Positions 9,437 to 17,800 of a DNA stretch of 64,000 nucleotides are shown here, piece by piece. A program made the position numbers and the translations under genes. Numbering within the stretch: the first letter of the stretch is position 1; each line of letters opens with the position of its first letter. Origin of the DNA: Porphyrobacter sp. ULC335 (GTDB taxonomy: Bacteria > Pseudomonadota > Alphaproteobacteria > Sphingomonadales > Sphingomonadaceae); contig NZ_CP078091.1 in assembly GCF_025917005.1 (NCBI RefSeq), positions 620,001-684,000 on the forward strand, written 5' to 3'. A model generated the notes under the pieces. It did not search any database, was not told the origin of the DNA, and saw only the letters and a program-made list of their open reading frames with translations.

Positions 9437-9490
9437 CCGGATGGTAGTCCGGGTCGTCGTGGTGCGGGTTGTGGTCAGCAGCATGGCCAT
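9416..9490 (-). CDS. threonine-rich leader peptide of thrS
   Basis: A 24-codon frame that ends about 130 bases before the thrS start. The peptide is M-A-M-L-L-T-T-T-R-T-T-T-T-R-T-T-I-R-G-R-R-R-A-G: nine threonines in an eleven-residue block. Thr codons are mixed (ACC, ACA, ACG, ACT), although the surrounding genes look dominated by ACC. No Shine-Dalgarno sequence precedes either ATG (9490 or 9484), but a promoter at 9498-9526 would start transcription at about the first ATG, making it a leaderless message. The known parallel is the leaderless trpL attenuator peptide of Sinorhizobium. Too short and too biased to be an ordinary protein. Confidence 0.75.
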   Translation of the reverse strand: MAMLLTTTRTTTTRTTIRGRRRAG

Positions 9491-9497
9491 GGCAGAC

Positions 9498-9526
9498 GAT
9501 ATAGGCTGCCAAGGGTTAAAAGTCAC
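9498..9526 (-). promoter_or_regulatory. likely promoter of the thr leader and thrS (leaderless start)
   Basis: On the minus strand a -35-like GTGACT (9526-9521) and a -10-like TATATC (9503-9498) are separated by 17 bases; each matches four of six consensus positions. The start site predicted six to eight bases downstream falls on or next to the leader ATG at 9490. Confidence 0.5.
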
Positions 9527-9549
9527 CTGCAAGTCGATGGAAAGCGACC

Positions 9550-9582
9550 TTGACACATGAGGCGACTCAAATGTAAAGTGTC
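9550..9582 (+). promoter_or_regulatory. promoter and candidate operator of the small membrane/XRE operon
   Basis: A perfect -35 TTGACA (9550-9555) is followed after 16 bases by TGTAAA (9572-9577, four of six to the -10 consensus). Inverted arms GACAC (9552-9556) and GTGTC (9578-9582) bracket the promoter core and could bind the XRE-type regulator encoded third in the operon. The operator role is inference. Confidence 0.55.
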
Positions 9583-9609
9583 CTTGTCATTGTGCAAAAG
9601 GAGCTTTCC

Positions 9610-9774
9610 ATGACCCGCATCCAAGAGGCGCTTTGTCTCGCGACTGTCCTCCTCGCCATCGCCGTTCTGGCGGTGTTCGATGTGATCCCTGAACAGGTCG
9701 CCCGGTTCGCGCCGCTCGCGGTGGTGCCGTGGATCATCCGCCGCAACCCCGCCTGCGCGACGGGAAGGGCCTGA
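9610..9774 (+). CDS. 54-residue small membrane protein
   Basis: The ATG at 9610 has a strong AAGGAG seven bases upstream; a GTG at 9592 is in frame but lies upstream of that site. The product has one clear membrane span (A-L-C-L-A-T-V-L-L-A-I-A-V-L-A-V-F near residues 6-22) and a second hydrophobic stretch before a basic tail. I recognise no named family. It is first of three tightly spaced genes (four bases to the next), driven by the promoter at 9550. Confidence 0.7.
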   Translation: MTRIQEALCLATVLLAIAVLAVFDVIPEQVARFAPLAVVPWIIRRNPACATGRA

Positions 9775-9777
9775 GCC

Positions 9778-10200
9778 ATGGCCAGAAACCCCGCCGCGGC
9801 CCGCTACACCAGGCGCATGGTGCTGATCGCCGCGGTCTATGTCGCCGGGATCGTGGTTGCGAGCCTGACGATCGACCGCGCCGCGCCGCTCGGGCCTCTC
9901 ACCATCGGCCTCGCCCTGATCCCCGGCCTCGCCATGCTCGCCGCCATCGGCGCGATCGGGCGCTTCGTGGCGGAGATCCCGGACGAGTATCTGCGAATGC
10001 TCGAGGTGCGGAAGATCATTGTCGCGACCGGCGTCACCCTCGCGATCACGAGCGTGTGGGGGCTGCTCGAGCTCTATTCCGACAGTCTGCCGCGCCTGCC
10101 GGTGTTCTACGTCTTCCCGATCTGGTGCGGGGGGCTGTTCGTCGGCCAGCTGGTCAACCGCTTCGCCTTTGGTGACGACGACGCGGGGAATTGCCCATGA
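9778..10200 (+). CDS. four-span hypothetical membrane protein
   Basis: 140 residues with about four hydrophobic segments (roughly 15-35, 38-60, 79-97 and 106-128). A central hydrophilic motif, A-E-I-P-D-E-Y-L-R-M-L-E, lies between the second and third. Small four-span proteins paired with a short XRE regulator are common in bacteria, but their function is generally unknown. The stop codon overlaps the start of the regulator gene as ATGA, so the two are translationally coupled. Confidence 0.75.
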   Translation: MARNPAAARYTRRMVLIAAVYVAGIVVASLTIDRAAPLGPLTIGLALIPGLAMLAAIGAIGRFVAEIPDEYLRMLEVRKIIVATGVTLAITSVWGLLELYSDSLPRLPVFYVFPIWCGGLFVGQLVNRFAFGDDDAGNCP

Positions 10201-10388
10201 ACAACCGCCTGCGTGTGTTGCGCGCCGAGCATGGCTGGAGCCAGCAAGACCTCGCCGACCGGCTGGGCGTGTCGCGCCAAAGCGTCAACGCCATCGAGAA
10301 GGGTCGCTACGATCCCTCGCTCCCGCTCGCCTTCACCATTGCCGACGTATTCGGCCTGCCCATCGAGGCGATTTTCACCCGCAATTAA
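10197..10388 (+). CDS. short XRE-family transcriptional regulator
   Basis: 63 residues, almost entirely one helix-turn-helix domain. L-R-V-L-R-A-E-H-G-W-S-Q-Q-D-L-A and G-V-S-R-Q-S-V-N-A-I-E-K-G-R-Y are typical of the stand-alone Cro/YozG-like group. The ATG overlaps the stop of the upstream membrane gene. It probably controls its own operon through the inverted repeat at 9552-9582. Its stop codon overlaps the stop of the convergent phosphatase gene by four bases (10385-10388). Confidence 0.88.
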   Translation: MNNRLRVLRAEHGWSQQDLADRLGVSRQSVNAIEKGRYDPSLPLAFTIADVFGLPIEAIFTRN

Positions 10389-12046
10389 ACCGCCAGCTTG
10401 CCCGAACCCTTCTCGGTCGCAATCCGCTTCGTGCCTGCCAGCTTTGTCGAACGCTGCTTTACACCGGTGCTGAAGCGGTATTCGGTCACCGCGCGCGCCG
10501 GGGTCAGCTCCACCACCATGTAGCCGCGCTGCGCGGTGTCGGCCCAGACAAGCTGGTCGTTTTCCTTGACGAGCGATGCGGCCAGCGCGTCGGGCTTGAT
10601 GAAGGACAGGTAGCTTTCAAACCCCGGCGAGCTGACCGAGCAGACGCCGAGTTCGACGCCCACCGCCGCGCCTTCGTGCGCCAGTTCGAAGCCCCAGCCA
10701 TTGTGGGTGTCGCCCGCCAGCACCAGCAGGTTGGCATCGGCGTTGAGCGCGGATTTGAACACCCGTTCGCGCGCGGCGGGGTATCCGTCCCACGCATCAA
10801 GGTTGGAAGGCAGGCCCACCCCGCTCGCCGCGATCGCCGTGGCGAGCCGTTCGCGGATAAAGTCCGGCAATTCCGCGCCCAGTTCGGCGGCGAGACTGGC
10901 GGGGGTCTTGAGATTGCCGATCAGCACCTGCTGCACCAGCACCTGCCATGCCGTACCGCTGGCGGTGGAGGCGGCAAGCCCCTCGGCAAGCCACGTCTCC
11001 TGCGAGGCACCCAGCAATTGCCGGCCAGGCGCGGCCCAATCGCCATCCCTGAAAGTGGTCAGCGCGTCATTGATCGCCTTGGGATCGGTCTTCCCCCGCA
11101 GCACTGCCGCCAGATCAAGCTGCTTGTCGCGCCCTTCCAGGCGGGTGTCGAGCCGGAACAGAGTCGCCAGATCGCCGACCTGATAGGCGGCATAGGGCGC
11201 ATCGGAGACGGGCATCCATTCGCGGTAGGCCTGCTTGGCCGCCGCCTTGCGCACGGCCCAGTCGCCCTCTGCGGGCTGGTGGTTCTGTGCGCCGTCCTTG
11301 TAGCTGTCGTTCGCGCTTTCGTGATCGTCCCACACAGCGATCATCGGCAGCACCTGATGCAGGCGCTGGCAATCGGGATCGGCGCGGTAGGTGGCGTAGC
11401 GCAGGCGGTAATCGGTCAGGGCGACGATCTCGCTCGTCGGCGCGATCACGCGGTCCGGGTGCGCTTGTCCGGTGGAGGGGAAAGTATCTACGCCATATTC
11501 GTAGATGTAATCGCCCAGATGCACCGCGAGGTCGGCGTCATTCGCCTCGACCGCATGGCCATAGGCGTTGAACCAGCCAAACCCGAAGTTGGAGCAGGAA
11601 AACACCGCCATGCGGAAACTGGTCGAAGGCCCTTCCGGGAGCGTGCGAGTGCGCCCGACCGGCGAGATCGCGCCGCCCGGCGCGACAAAGCGGAAGAAAT
11701 ACCAGCGATCGGGTGAAAGGCCGGTGGCGACACCCTTGGCGCACCAGTCGCGCTCCGGTACGGCGGTGACGCTGCCTTCGGCCACGGGACGGGTGAAATC
11801 CTCGCTCTCGCTCACCTGCCAGGTCAGCGTCGTCTCCGCCTCGGCGACATAGCGGGTCCACAGCAGCACCGACTTGGCCGAAGGCTCGCCGCTTGCGACA
11901 TTATGGGTGAAGCCGGTGCCGAAACTGCGCGCAGCGAGCGGCGCTGCGGCCAGCGCGGCGCCAGCGCCGGCGAGGGTGAACAGGCTGCGGCGGGTCAGCG
12001 CCGTGGGTGAAGCGGCCGGCTGGGCGGCGGTGTCGGTCTTGAACAT
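10385..12046 (-). CDS. PhoD-family alkaline phosphatase
   Basis: 553 residues. PhoD enzymes are exported, calcium/iron-dependent phosphodiesterase-phosphomonoesterases that release phosphate from organic esters. A twin-arginine signal is visible (L-T-R-R-S-L-F-T-L-A, arginines at 19-20, then an alanine-rich hydrophobic run to about residue 40). The metallophosphatase core carries V-F-S-C-S-N, H-L-G-D-Y-I-Y-E-Y, W-D-D-H-E-S-A-N and L-A-G-D-T-H-N-G-W, all expected in the family. The gene is alone on its strand. I saw no clear Pho box, though I could not test this properly. Confidence 0.92.
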   Translation of the reverse strand: MFKTDTAAQPAASPTALTRRSLFTLAGAGAALAAAPLAARSFGTGFTHNVASGEPSAKSVLLWTRYVAEAETTLTWQVSESEDFTRPVAEGSVTAVPERDWCAKGVATGLSPDRWYFFRFVAPGGAISPVGRTRTLPEGPSTSFRMAVFSCSNFGFGWFNAYGHAVEANDADLAVHLGDYIYEYGVDTFPSTGQAHPDRVIAPTSEIVALTDYRLRYATYRADPDCQRLHQVLPMIAVWDDHESANDSYKDGAQNHQPAEGDWAVRKAAAKQAYREWMPVSDAPYAAYQVGDLATLFRLDTRLEGRDKQLDLAAVLRGKTDPKAINDALTTFRDGDWAAPGRQLLGASQETWLAEGLAASTASGTAWQVLVQQVLIGNLKTPASLAAELGAELPDFIRERLATAIAASGVGLPSNLDAWDGYPAARERVFKSALNADANLLVLAGDTHNGWGFELAHEGAAVGVELGVCSVSSPGFESYLSFIKPDALAASLVKENDQLVWADTAQRGYMVVELTPARAVTEYRFSTGVKQRSTKLAGTKRIATEKGSGKLAV

Positions 12047-12143
12047 GGGCCTTCGCTTATCCCTCTCCCGTTGCGCTGCTGTGACAGTCGTGAGGTGTCA
12101 CAATGGTTGCCTTTTCAGGGGCGCGCAAGGCATGGAGGGGCGC

Positions 12144-12878
12144 ATGAGCGAGATCATGCACCACACCCTTTATGACGGCCGCCGCGTGGCCTTCCGCTAC
12201 ACCCACGGCAGCGGCCCGTGCCTCGTCTTCCTGCCCGGCTACATGTCCGACATGAGCGGCAGCAAGGCGACCGCGCTGTTCGCCGAGGCGCAGGAAAAAG
12301 GCCGCGCCTGCCTGCTGCTCGACTATTCGGGCTGCGGGCAGAGTGCCGGCGATTTTGCGGACGGAATGCTGAGCCGTTGGCGCGATGAAGTGCAGGCGCT
12401 GGTGGCCTCCTATGTCAGCGGGCCGGTGCTGCTGGTCGGATCGTCGATGGGCGGGTGGCTGATGCTGCTGGTGGCGGAGCATCTCAAGGACCGCCTCGCC
12501 GGAATGATCGGCATCGCCCCCGCGCCCGATTTCACCCGCTGGGGCTATGGCGAGGAACAGCGTGCAGCGCTGGCGGCGGGGGAGACGATCACCGAGCCCA
12601 ATCCCTATGGCCCCGAACCCACGCCAACTTACGCGAAATTCTTCGCCGATGCCGAATGCCATCTGCGGCTGGACAGTGCGATCGACCTCACCTGCCCGGT
12701 GCGCCTGCTGCACGGCAAGGCCGACGCCGATGTGCCTTGGGAGACTTCGCTTCGTCTGAAAGCGGTGCTCCGGTCGGACGATATTCAGGTGACGCTGGTA
12801 GAAGACGGCGATCACCGCCTGTCGCGGGATAGCGATATCGCCGCTCTCAAAGCCATCGTGGCCGAATTCTACCGATAG
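12144..12878 (+). CDS. alpha/beta hydrolase
   Basis: 244 residues. The alpha/beta-hydrolase fold is shown by V-F-L-P-G-Y-M-S-D near residue 28, the nucleophile elbow G-S-S-M-G-G-W with serine near 100, an acid in H-G-K-A-D-A-D-V-P, and a catalytic histidine in D-G-D-H-R-L near the end. The substrate is not evident; the short form resembles serine peptidase or palmitoyl-thioesterase-like members. The ATG at 12144 is preceded by GGAGGGG; the frame is open further upstream but that part is antisense to the phosphatase gene. Followed after eight bases by the TPR gene, in a probable three-gene operon. Confidence 0.85.
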   Translation: MSEIMHHTLYDGRRVAFRYTHGSGPCLVFLPGYMSDMSGSKATALFAEAQEKGRACLLLDYSGCGQSAGDFADGMLSRWRDEVQALVASYVSGPVLLVGSSMGGWLMLLVAEHLKDRLAGMIGIAPAPDFTRWGYGEEQRAALAAGETITEPNPYGPEPTPTYAKFFADAECHLRLDSAIDLTCPVRLLHGKADADVPWETSLRLKAVLRSDDIQVTLVEDGDHRLSRDSDIAALKAIVAEFYR

Positions 12879-12886
12879 GACGCCCA

Positions 12887-13750
12887 GTGTCACTGCTCCT
12901 CGCGCTGCTGCTGCAAGTCGGCCCCAATCCGCTGGGCGGGGCCATGCCGCAGGATGATCTGTTCCGCGACCGCCCGCCGCGTCCGGAAGCCGAGCAGGGG
13001 GAGCTGAACGCCACCAGCGCGTGGCTCGAAGGCTGCCTTGCCCAACTGGCCGAGGATCCGGCGCGCGCCCATTCCATGGCGCAAATCCGCCGCGCCGAGA
13101 CCAAGGGCGCTGACCGGGTGATGGCCAACCACTGCATCGGCCTTGCGGCGAGCGAGCTGGGTCTGTGGGACGATGCCCGCACGGCCTTTACCGCCGCCCG
13201 CGCCGAAACCCCCGAGGATGAAGCCCGCACCCGCGCCCGCTTTGCCGCGCTGGCTGGCAATGCCGCACTGGCGGGCGGGGATCAGGCCGGTGCGCTTGAA
13301 CTGCTGACGCTTGCAGAAGGCGAAGCGCGCTCCGCCAAGTCCGCGCCGCTCGAAGCCATCGCCGCGACCGACCGCGCCCGCGTGTTGGTAATGCTGGGGC
13401 GCGGCGAGGAGGCGCTGCCGTTGCTGGAGAACGCCACCACGCTTGCGCCCGACCGCGCCGAGGGCTGGCTGCTCAAGGCGACGCTGCTGCGCCGCCTCGA
13501 CCGGCTGGGCGAAGCGCAGACCACCATCGAACGCGCCGCCGCGCTGGCCCCGACCAATCCCGAGATCGGCCTCGAAGCAGGCGTGATCGCTGTGCTGGCC
13601 GGGCGGGACGATGCCGCGCGGGCCAGCTGGCAGTCGGTGATCGACCTCGCCCCGGAAAGCCCCGTCGCCACTATCGCCAAGGACTACCTTGCGCAGCTCG
13701 GCAATGCGGGCGAGACTGCCAACGCCCCTCAGGAGACGCCGCAGCCATGA
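12887..13750 (+). CDS. TPR-repeat protein
   Basis: 287 residues starting at GTG (12887), with AGGA a few bases upstream. A short hydrophobic N terminus (S-L-L-L-A-L-L-L-Q-V) may be a weak signal or anchor. From about residue 75 to 265 the sequence is helical and repeat-like with TPR signatures (A-W/G-L-L-K-A-T-L-L-x-R-L-x-R-L-G-E-A, then A-A-A-L-A-P-T-N-P-E-I-G-L-E-A). TPRs scaffold protein contacts; the partner is unknown. Its stop overlaps the following oxidoreductase start as ATGA. Confidence 0.8.
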   Translation: MSLLLALLLQVGPNPLGGAMPQDDLFRDRPPRPEAEQGELNATSAWLEGCLAQLAEDPARAHSMAQIRRAETKGADRVMANHCIGLAASELGLWDDARTAFTAARAETPEDEARTRARFAALAGNAALAGGDQAGALELLTLAEGEARSAKSAPLEAIAATDRARVLVMLGRGEEALPLLENATTLAPDRAEGWLLKATLLRRLDRLGEAQTTIERAAALAPTNPEIGLEAGVIAVLAGRDDAARASWQSVIDLAPESPVATIAKDYLAQLGNAGETANAPQETPQP

Positions 13751-14742
13751 CCCGATTTTCCGTGCTCGATCTGGTGCCGGTGCGCGAGGGCGGGACGCTG
13801 TCCGAAGCCTTCGCCGACGCTGCCGATCTCGCCCGTGCTGCCGAAGCTTTCGGTTGCGACCGTTTCTGGGTAGCCGAACATCACGCGATGGACGGGATCG
13901 CAGGCGGGGCAACTTCAGTGGTGCTCGCCCATATCGGCAACGCGACCAGCCGCATCCGCATCGGATCGGGCGGGATCATGCTGCCCAACCACACCCCGTT
14001 CCAGATCGCCGAGCAGTTCGGCACGCTGGACGCGCTGTTCCCGGGGCGGATTGACCTCGGGCTGGGCCGCGCGCCGGGGGCCGGGCCGGAATTGCAGCGG
14101 GCCTTGCGCAAGAACCTCAACCAGGCCGCCGAATATTTCCCGCAGGACGTGGTCGAACTGCGCGCGTTGCTGACGGGCGATTACGATCTGCCGATCACCG
14201 CCACGCCGGGTCTTGGTGCCAAGGTCGAGCTGTGGATGCTCGGATCGAGCCTGTTCGGCGCGCAGCTCGCCGCCAAGCTGGGGATGCCTTACGCCTTCGC
14301 CGCCCATTTCGCGCCCGATCACCTTGATGCCGCGCTGGCGGTCTATCGCCGCGATTTCCAGCCATCCGAGGCGCTGGACAAGCCCCATGTGATGGTGGCG
14401 ATGAACGTCTTCGCCGCCGAGACCGAGGCCGGGGCCCGCCTGCTTGCCTCCAGCCAGCAGCAAAGCTTCGTGCGGCTACGCACCGGCCAGCCGGGCAAGC
14501 TGCCGCCGCCGATCGAAGGCTATACCGACACGCTCCCCGCCAGCGCGCAGGCGATGCTCGCGCATATCGGGCAGGCCGCCGCTGTCGGCACGCCGGCGCA
14601 GGTGCGCGATGGCATCGCCGCCTTCACCGCGCGCACCGGAGCGGACGAGATCCTGCTGTGCGGCGCGACCTACGATCCCGCCGCCCGCACCCGCAGCCTT
14701 GAAATGACGCTGGATGCGTGCCGCGCGATGGTTGACGCTTAG
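13747..14742 (+). CDS. LLM-class flavin-dependent oxidoreductase (luciferase-like)
   Basis: 331 residues of the bacterial luciferase-like monooxygenase superfamily, which use FMNH2 or F420. Recognisable segments are F-S-V-L-D-L-V-P-V-R-E-G at the N terminus, F-W-V-A-E-H-H near residue 40, I-G-S-G-G-I-M-L-P-N-H near 73 and R-I-D-L-G-L-G-R-A-P-G near 101. This arrangement is closest to the YhbW/MsnO8-like group. The substrate cannot be told from sequence. Translationally coupled to the TPR gene upstream; last gene of the hydrolase-TPR-LLM run. Confidence 0.9.
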   Translation: MTRFSVLDLVPVREGGTLSEAFADAADLARAAEAFGCDRFWVAEHHAMDGIAGGATSVVLAHIGNATSRIRIGSGGIMLPNHTPFQIAEQFGTLDALFPGRIDLGLGRAPGAGPELQRALRKNLNQAAEYFPQDVVELRALLTGDYDLPITATPGLGAKVELWMLGSSLFGAQLAAKLGMPYAFAAHFAPDHLDAALAVYRRDFQPSEALDKPHVMVAMNVFAAETEAGARLLASSQQQSFVRLRTGQPGKLPPPIEGYTDTLPASAQAMLAHIGQAAAVGTPAQVRDGIAAFTARTGADEILLCGATYDPAARTRSLEMTLDACRAMVDA

Positions 14743-14871
14743 GTCAGCAATCATCTCACTTGCGCAGGGCGGGGGTAAAGGCGTATCGCGGTCAGACACG
14801 ATAACAACAATCCGGCACAATAATATTGCTTGAAGGCGAAGCCGGATACGCAGGATGAGCAGGAGCCGAAC

Positions 14872-17800
14872 ATGGGGTCGAAGACCGTCGCCACCGCGAC
14901 ACCCAAAGCGCCCGAGCGCGCGCTGATCAAAGCCCTTCGTCACCAGCTGGAAGCCTCGCTGCTGCCCGGCGACGCCCCGATCGACAAGGCGGCGCTGGAT
15001 GAAGCCGCCAGCTATCTCCTCACTTCCGCCGCAAACCGCGCCCCCGGCCAATCACTCGTGCAGGTCGAATCCGCCACCGGCGCGCGGCGCCACCTGCGCA
15101 TCGCGGTGATCAATGACGACAAGCCCTTCCTCGTCGATTCGGTGGCTGCGGCCATCGCCACGCAAGGGGTCGGGATCGACCGGCTGCTGCACCCGGTCGT
15201 CCCCGTGGAGCGCGACGCATCGGGCGCGATCACCGCACTGGGCAAGACGGGCGGTCGCGAATCGCTGATCTATATCGAAACCCCGCGCGTCGACGCGCGC
15301 CAGCGCCGCGATCTTCTCGAAGCGCTGCAAACCACTCTGGCCGATGTGCAGGCGGCGGTGAGCGACTGGCTGAAAATGCAGGCCGCGATCAAGGCCGATG
15401 CCGCTCTCGCAGAAGCGATCGACCCCGAAGCGGGCGCTTTGCTCGCATGGCTGGGCGGCGGAATGCTGACCCAGCTCGGCCACATGACCCGCCGCCGTGA
15501 TGGCACCACCGCCGAACGGCTCGGCATCTGCGCGGCGTCTGCCAGCGAGTTGCTGGCCGAGGTGTCCTATGATCGCGCTTTCGAATGGTTCGACAGCCAC
15601 GACAAGGCGGACAAGCCCCGCGCGCTGCTGGCGATCAAGTCCAACGTGCAGGCGCGCGTCCACCGCGCCAGCCCGCTCGATCTGTTCATCGTGCCGGTAC
15701 GGGAGGGCGGACGGGTCACCGCGCTTTCGATCCACGCCGGGCTGTGGACCAGCGCCGCGCTGAACGAGCGCCCGCTTGAGGTGCCTGTGCTGCGCGCGAT
15801 GGTGGCGGATATGACCGTGCGGCTCGGCTTCGATCCGGCGGGGCATAATGGCAAGGCGCTGGTGCACGCCTTCACCTCGCTGCCCAATGATCTGCTCACC
15901 GCCTTCGAGCCGGATCGCGTGATCGATCTGGTGACCGCCAAGATGGCGCTGATCGACCGTCCGCGCCCGCGCCTGATCATGGTGCGCGCCACGCTGGAGC
16001 GGCACATCTTCGCCTTCGTCTGGCTGCCGCGCGACCAGCTTTCCACCGATGTGCGCTTGCAGATCCAGGCGATGCTGCTCGGCACGCCGGGCGCGGCGCT
16101 GCTCGACTGGAGCCTTGAGGTCGAAAGCAGCTCGCTCGCGCTGCTGCGTTTTCTGATTGATGTGCGCGGCTGCGATGACCTGCCAAACGATGCAGCGATC
16201 GAAGCGCAGCTGGTCGATCTGCTGCGCGGCTGGAACGAGGCGGTGGCGAACCACCTCGCCGATACCGAGGAAGAAGGCCGCGCCGCCGCGCTCGCCGCGC
16301 GCTATGCCCCCGCCTTCCCGACCGGCTACCGCCTGACCTATGGCGCGCATGAGGCAGCACGCGATATCGCCAAGCTGCGCACGCTCGCCGTGGCCGAGGG
16401 CGAAGCAACCCACACCGACCGTGCGGTGCGGCTCTACCGCCTGAACGGCGACGGGGCCGAGACGCTGCGGCTGAAGATTTACCTCACCCGCGGCGCGCTG
16501 GCGTTGTCCGATGCGGTGCCGGCACTGGAAAATTTCGGGTTCCGCGTGCTCGCCGAAGTGCCGACCTTCCTGACCGATGCGGCGCTCGGGTCGATCCACG
16601 ACTTCATCCTGACCCTGCCCGCCGGGCGCGAGGCTGGCGCGCTGCTGGAGCGTGCTGCGCTGATCGAGAATGCGCTCGCCGATGTGCTGAATGGCGCGGC
16701 GGAGGATGATCCGTTCAACCGCCTCGTCCCCGCCGCCGGGCTGCTGCCGCGTGACGCGAACTGGATGCGCGCGATCTACCGCTACCTGCGCCAGACCGGG
16801 GTGAGCTACACGATCTACACCGTGGTCGATGCGCTGGTCGCCGCGCCGCAAGTGACGCGGGCGATGATCGCGCTGTTCGAAGCGCGCCATGATCCGGCCT
16901 TCACGGGTGACCGCGATGACGCCATCGCCGCCGCCGGGGCCGCCTTCACGCGGGGCCTGTCGAAAGTCACCGCGATCAACGACGACCGGTTGCTGCGGCT
17001 CTACCGCGCGGTGATCGATGCGGTGCTGCGCACCAATGCCTTTGCCCCTGCTTCCACCGAGGCACTGGCCTTCAAGCTCGACAGCCACCTCGTCCCCGGC
17101 CTGCCCAAGCCCGTGCCATGGCGCGAGATCTTCGTTTACAGCCCGCGGGTGGAGGGCATCCACCTGCGCTCGGGCGCGGTAGCGCGCGGGGGCCTGCGCT
17201 GGTCCGACCGGCGCGACGACTTCCGCACCGAAATCCTCGGCCTGATGAAGGCACAGCGGGTCAAGAACGCGGTGATCGTGCCGACCGGGGCGAAGGGCGG
17301 GTTCTATCCCAAGCAGCTTCCTTCCCCTGCCATCGACCGCGAAGGCTGGGCAGCCGAGGGCCGTGCATCCTACGAAATCTTCATCCGCACGCTGCTGTCG
17401 GTCACCGACAACATCGAAGACGGCAAGGTCGTCCACCCCAAGGGCGTGACCGTGCTCGACGGCGAAGACCCCTATTTCGTGGTCGCCGCGGACAAGGGCA
17501 CCGCAACCTTCTCCGACATCGCCAACGGCATCGCGCAGGGCCGCGATTTCTGGCTGGATGACGCCTTCGCCAGCGGCGGATCGAACGGATACGACCACAA
17601 GGCGATGGGCATCACCGCGCGCGGCGCGTGGGTGAGCGTGCAGCGCCACTTCCGCGAAATGGGCGTCGATGTGCAGAGCGATTCCGTCACCGTCGCGGGC
17701 TGCGGCGATATGTCGGGCGATGTGTTCGGCAACGGGATGCTGCTGTCCAAGGCGCTGAAACTGGTCGCCGCCTTCGACCACCGCCACATCTTCATCGACC

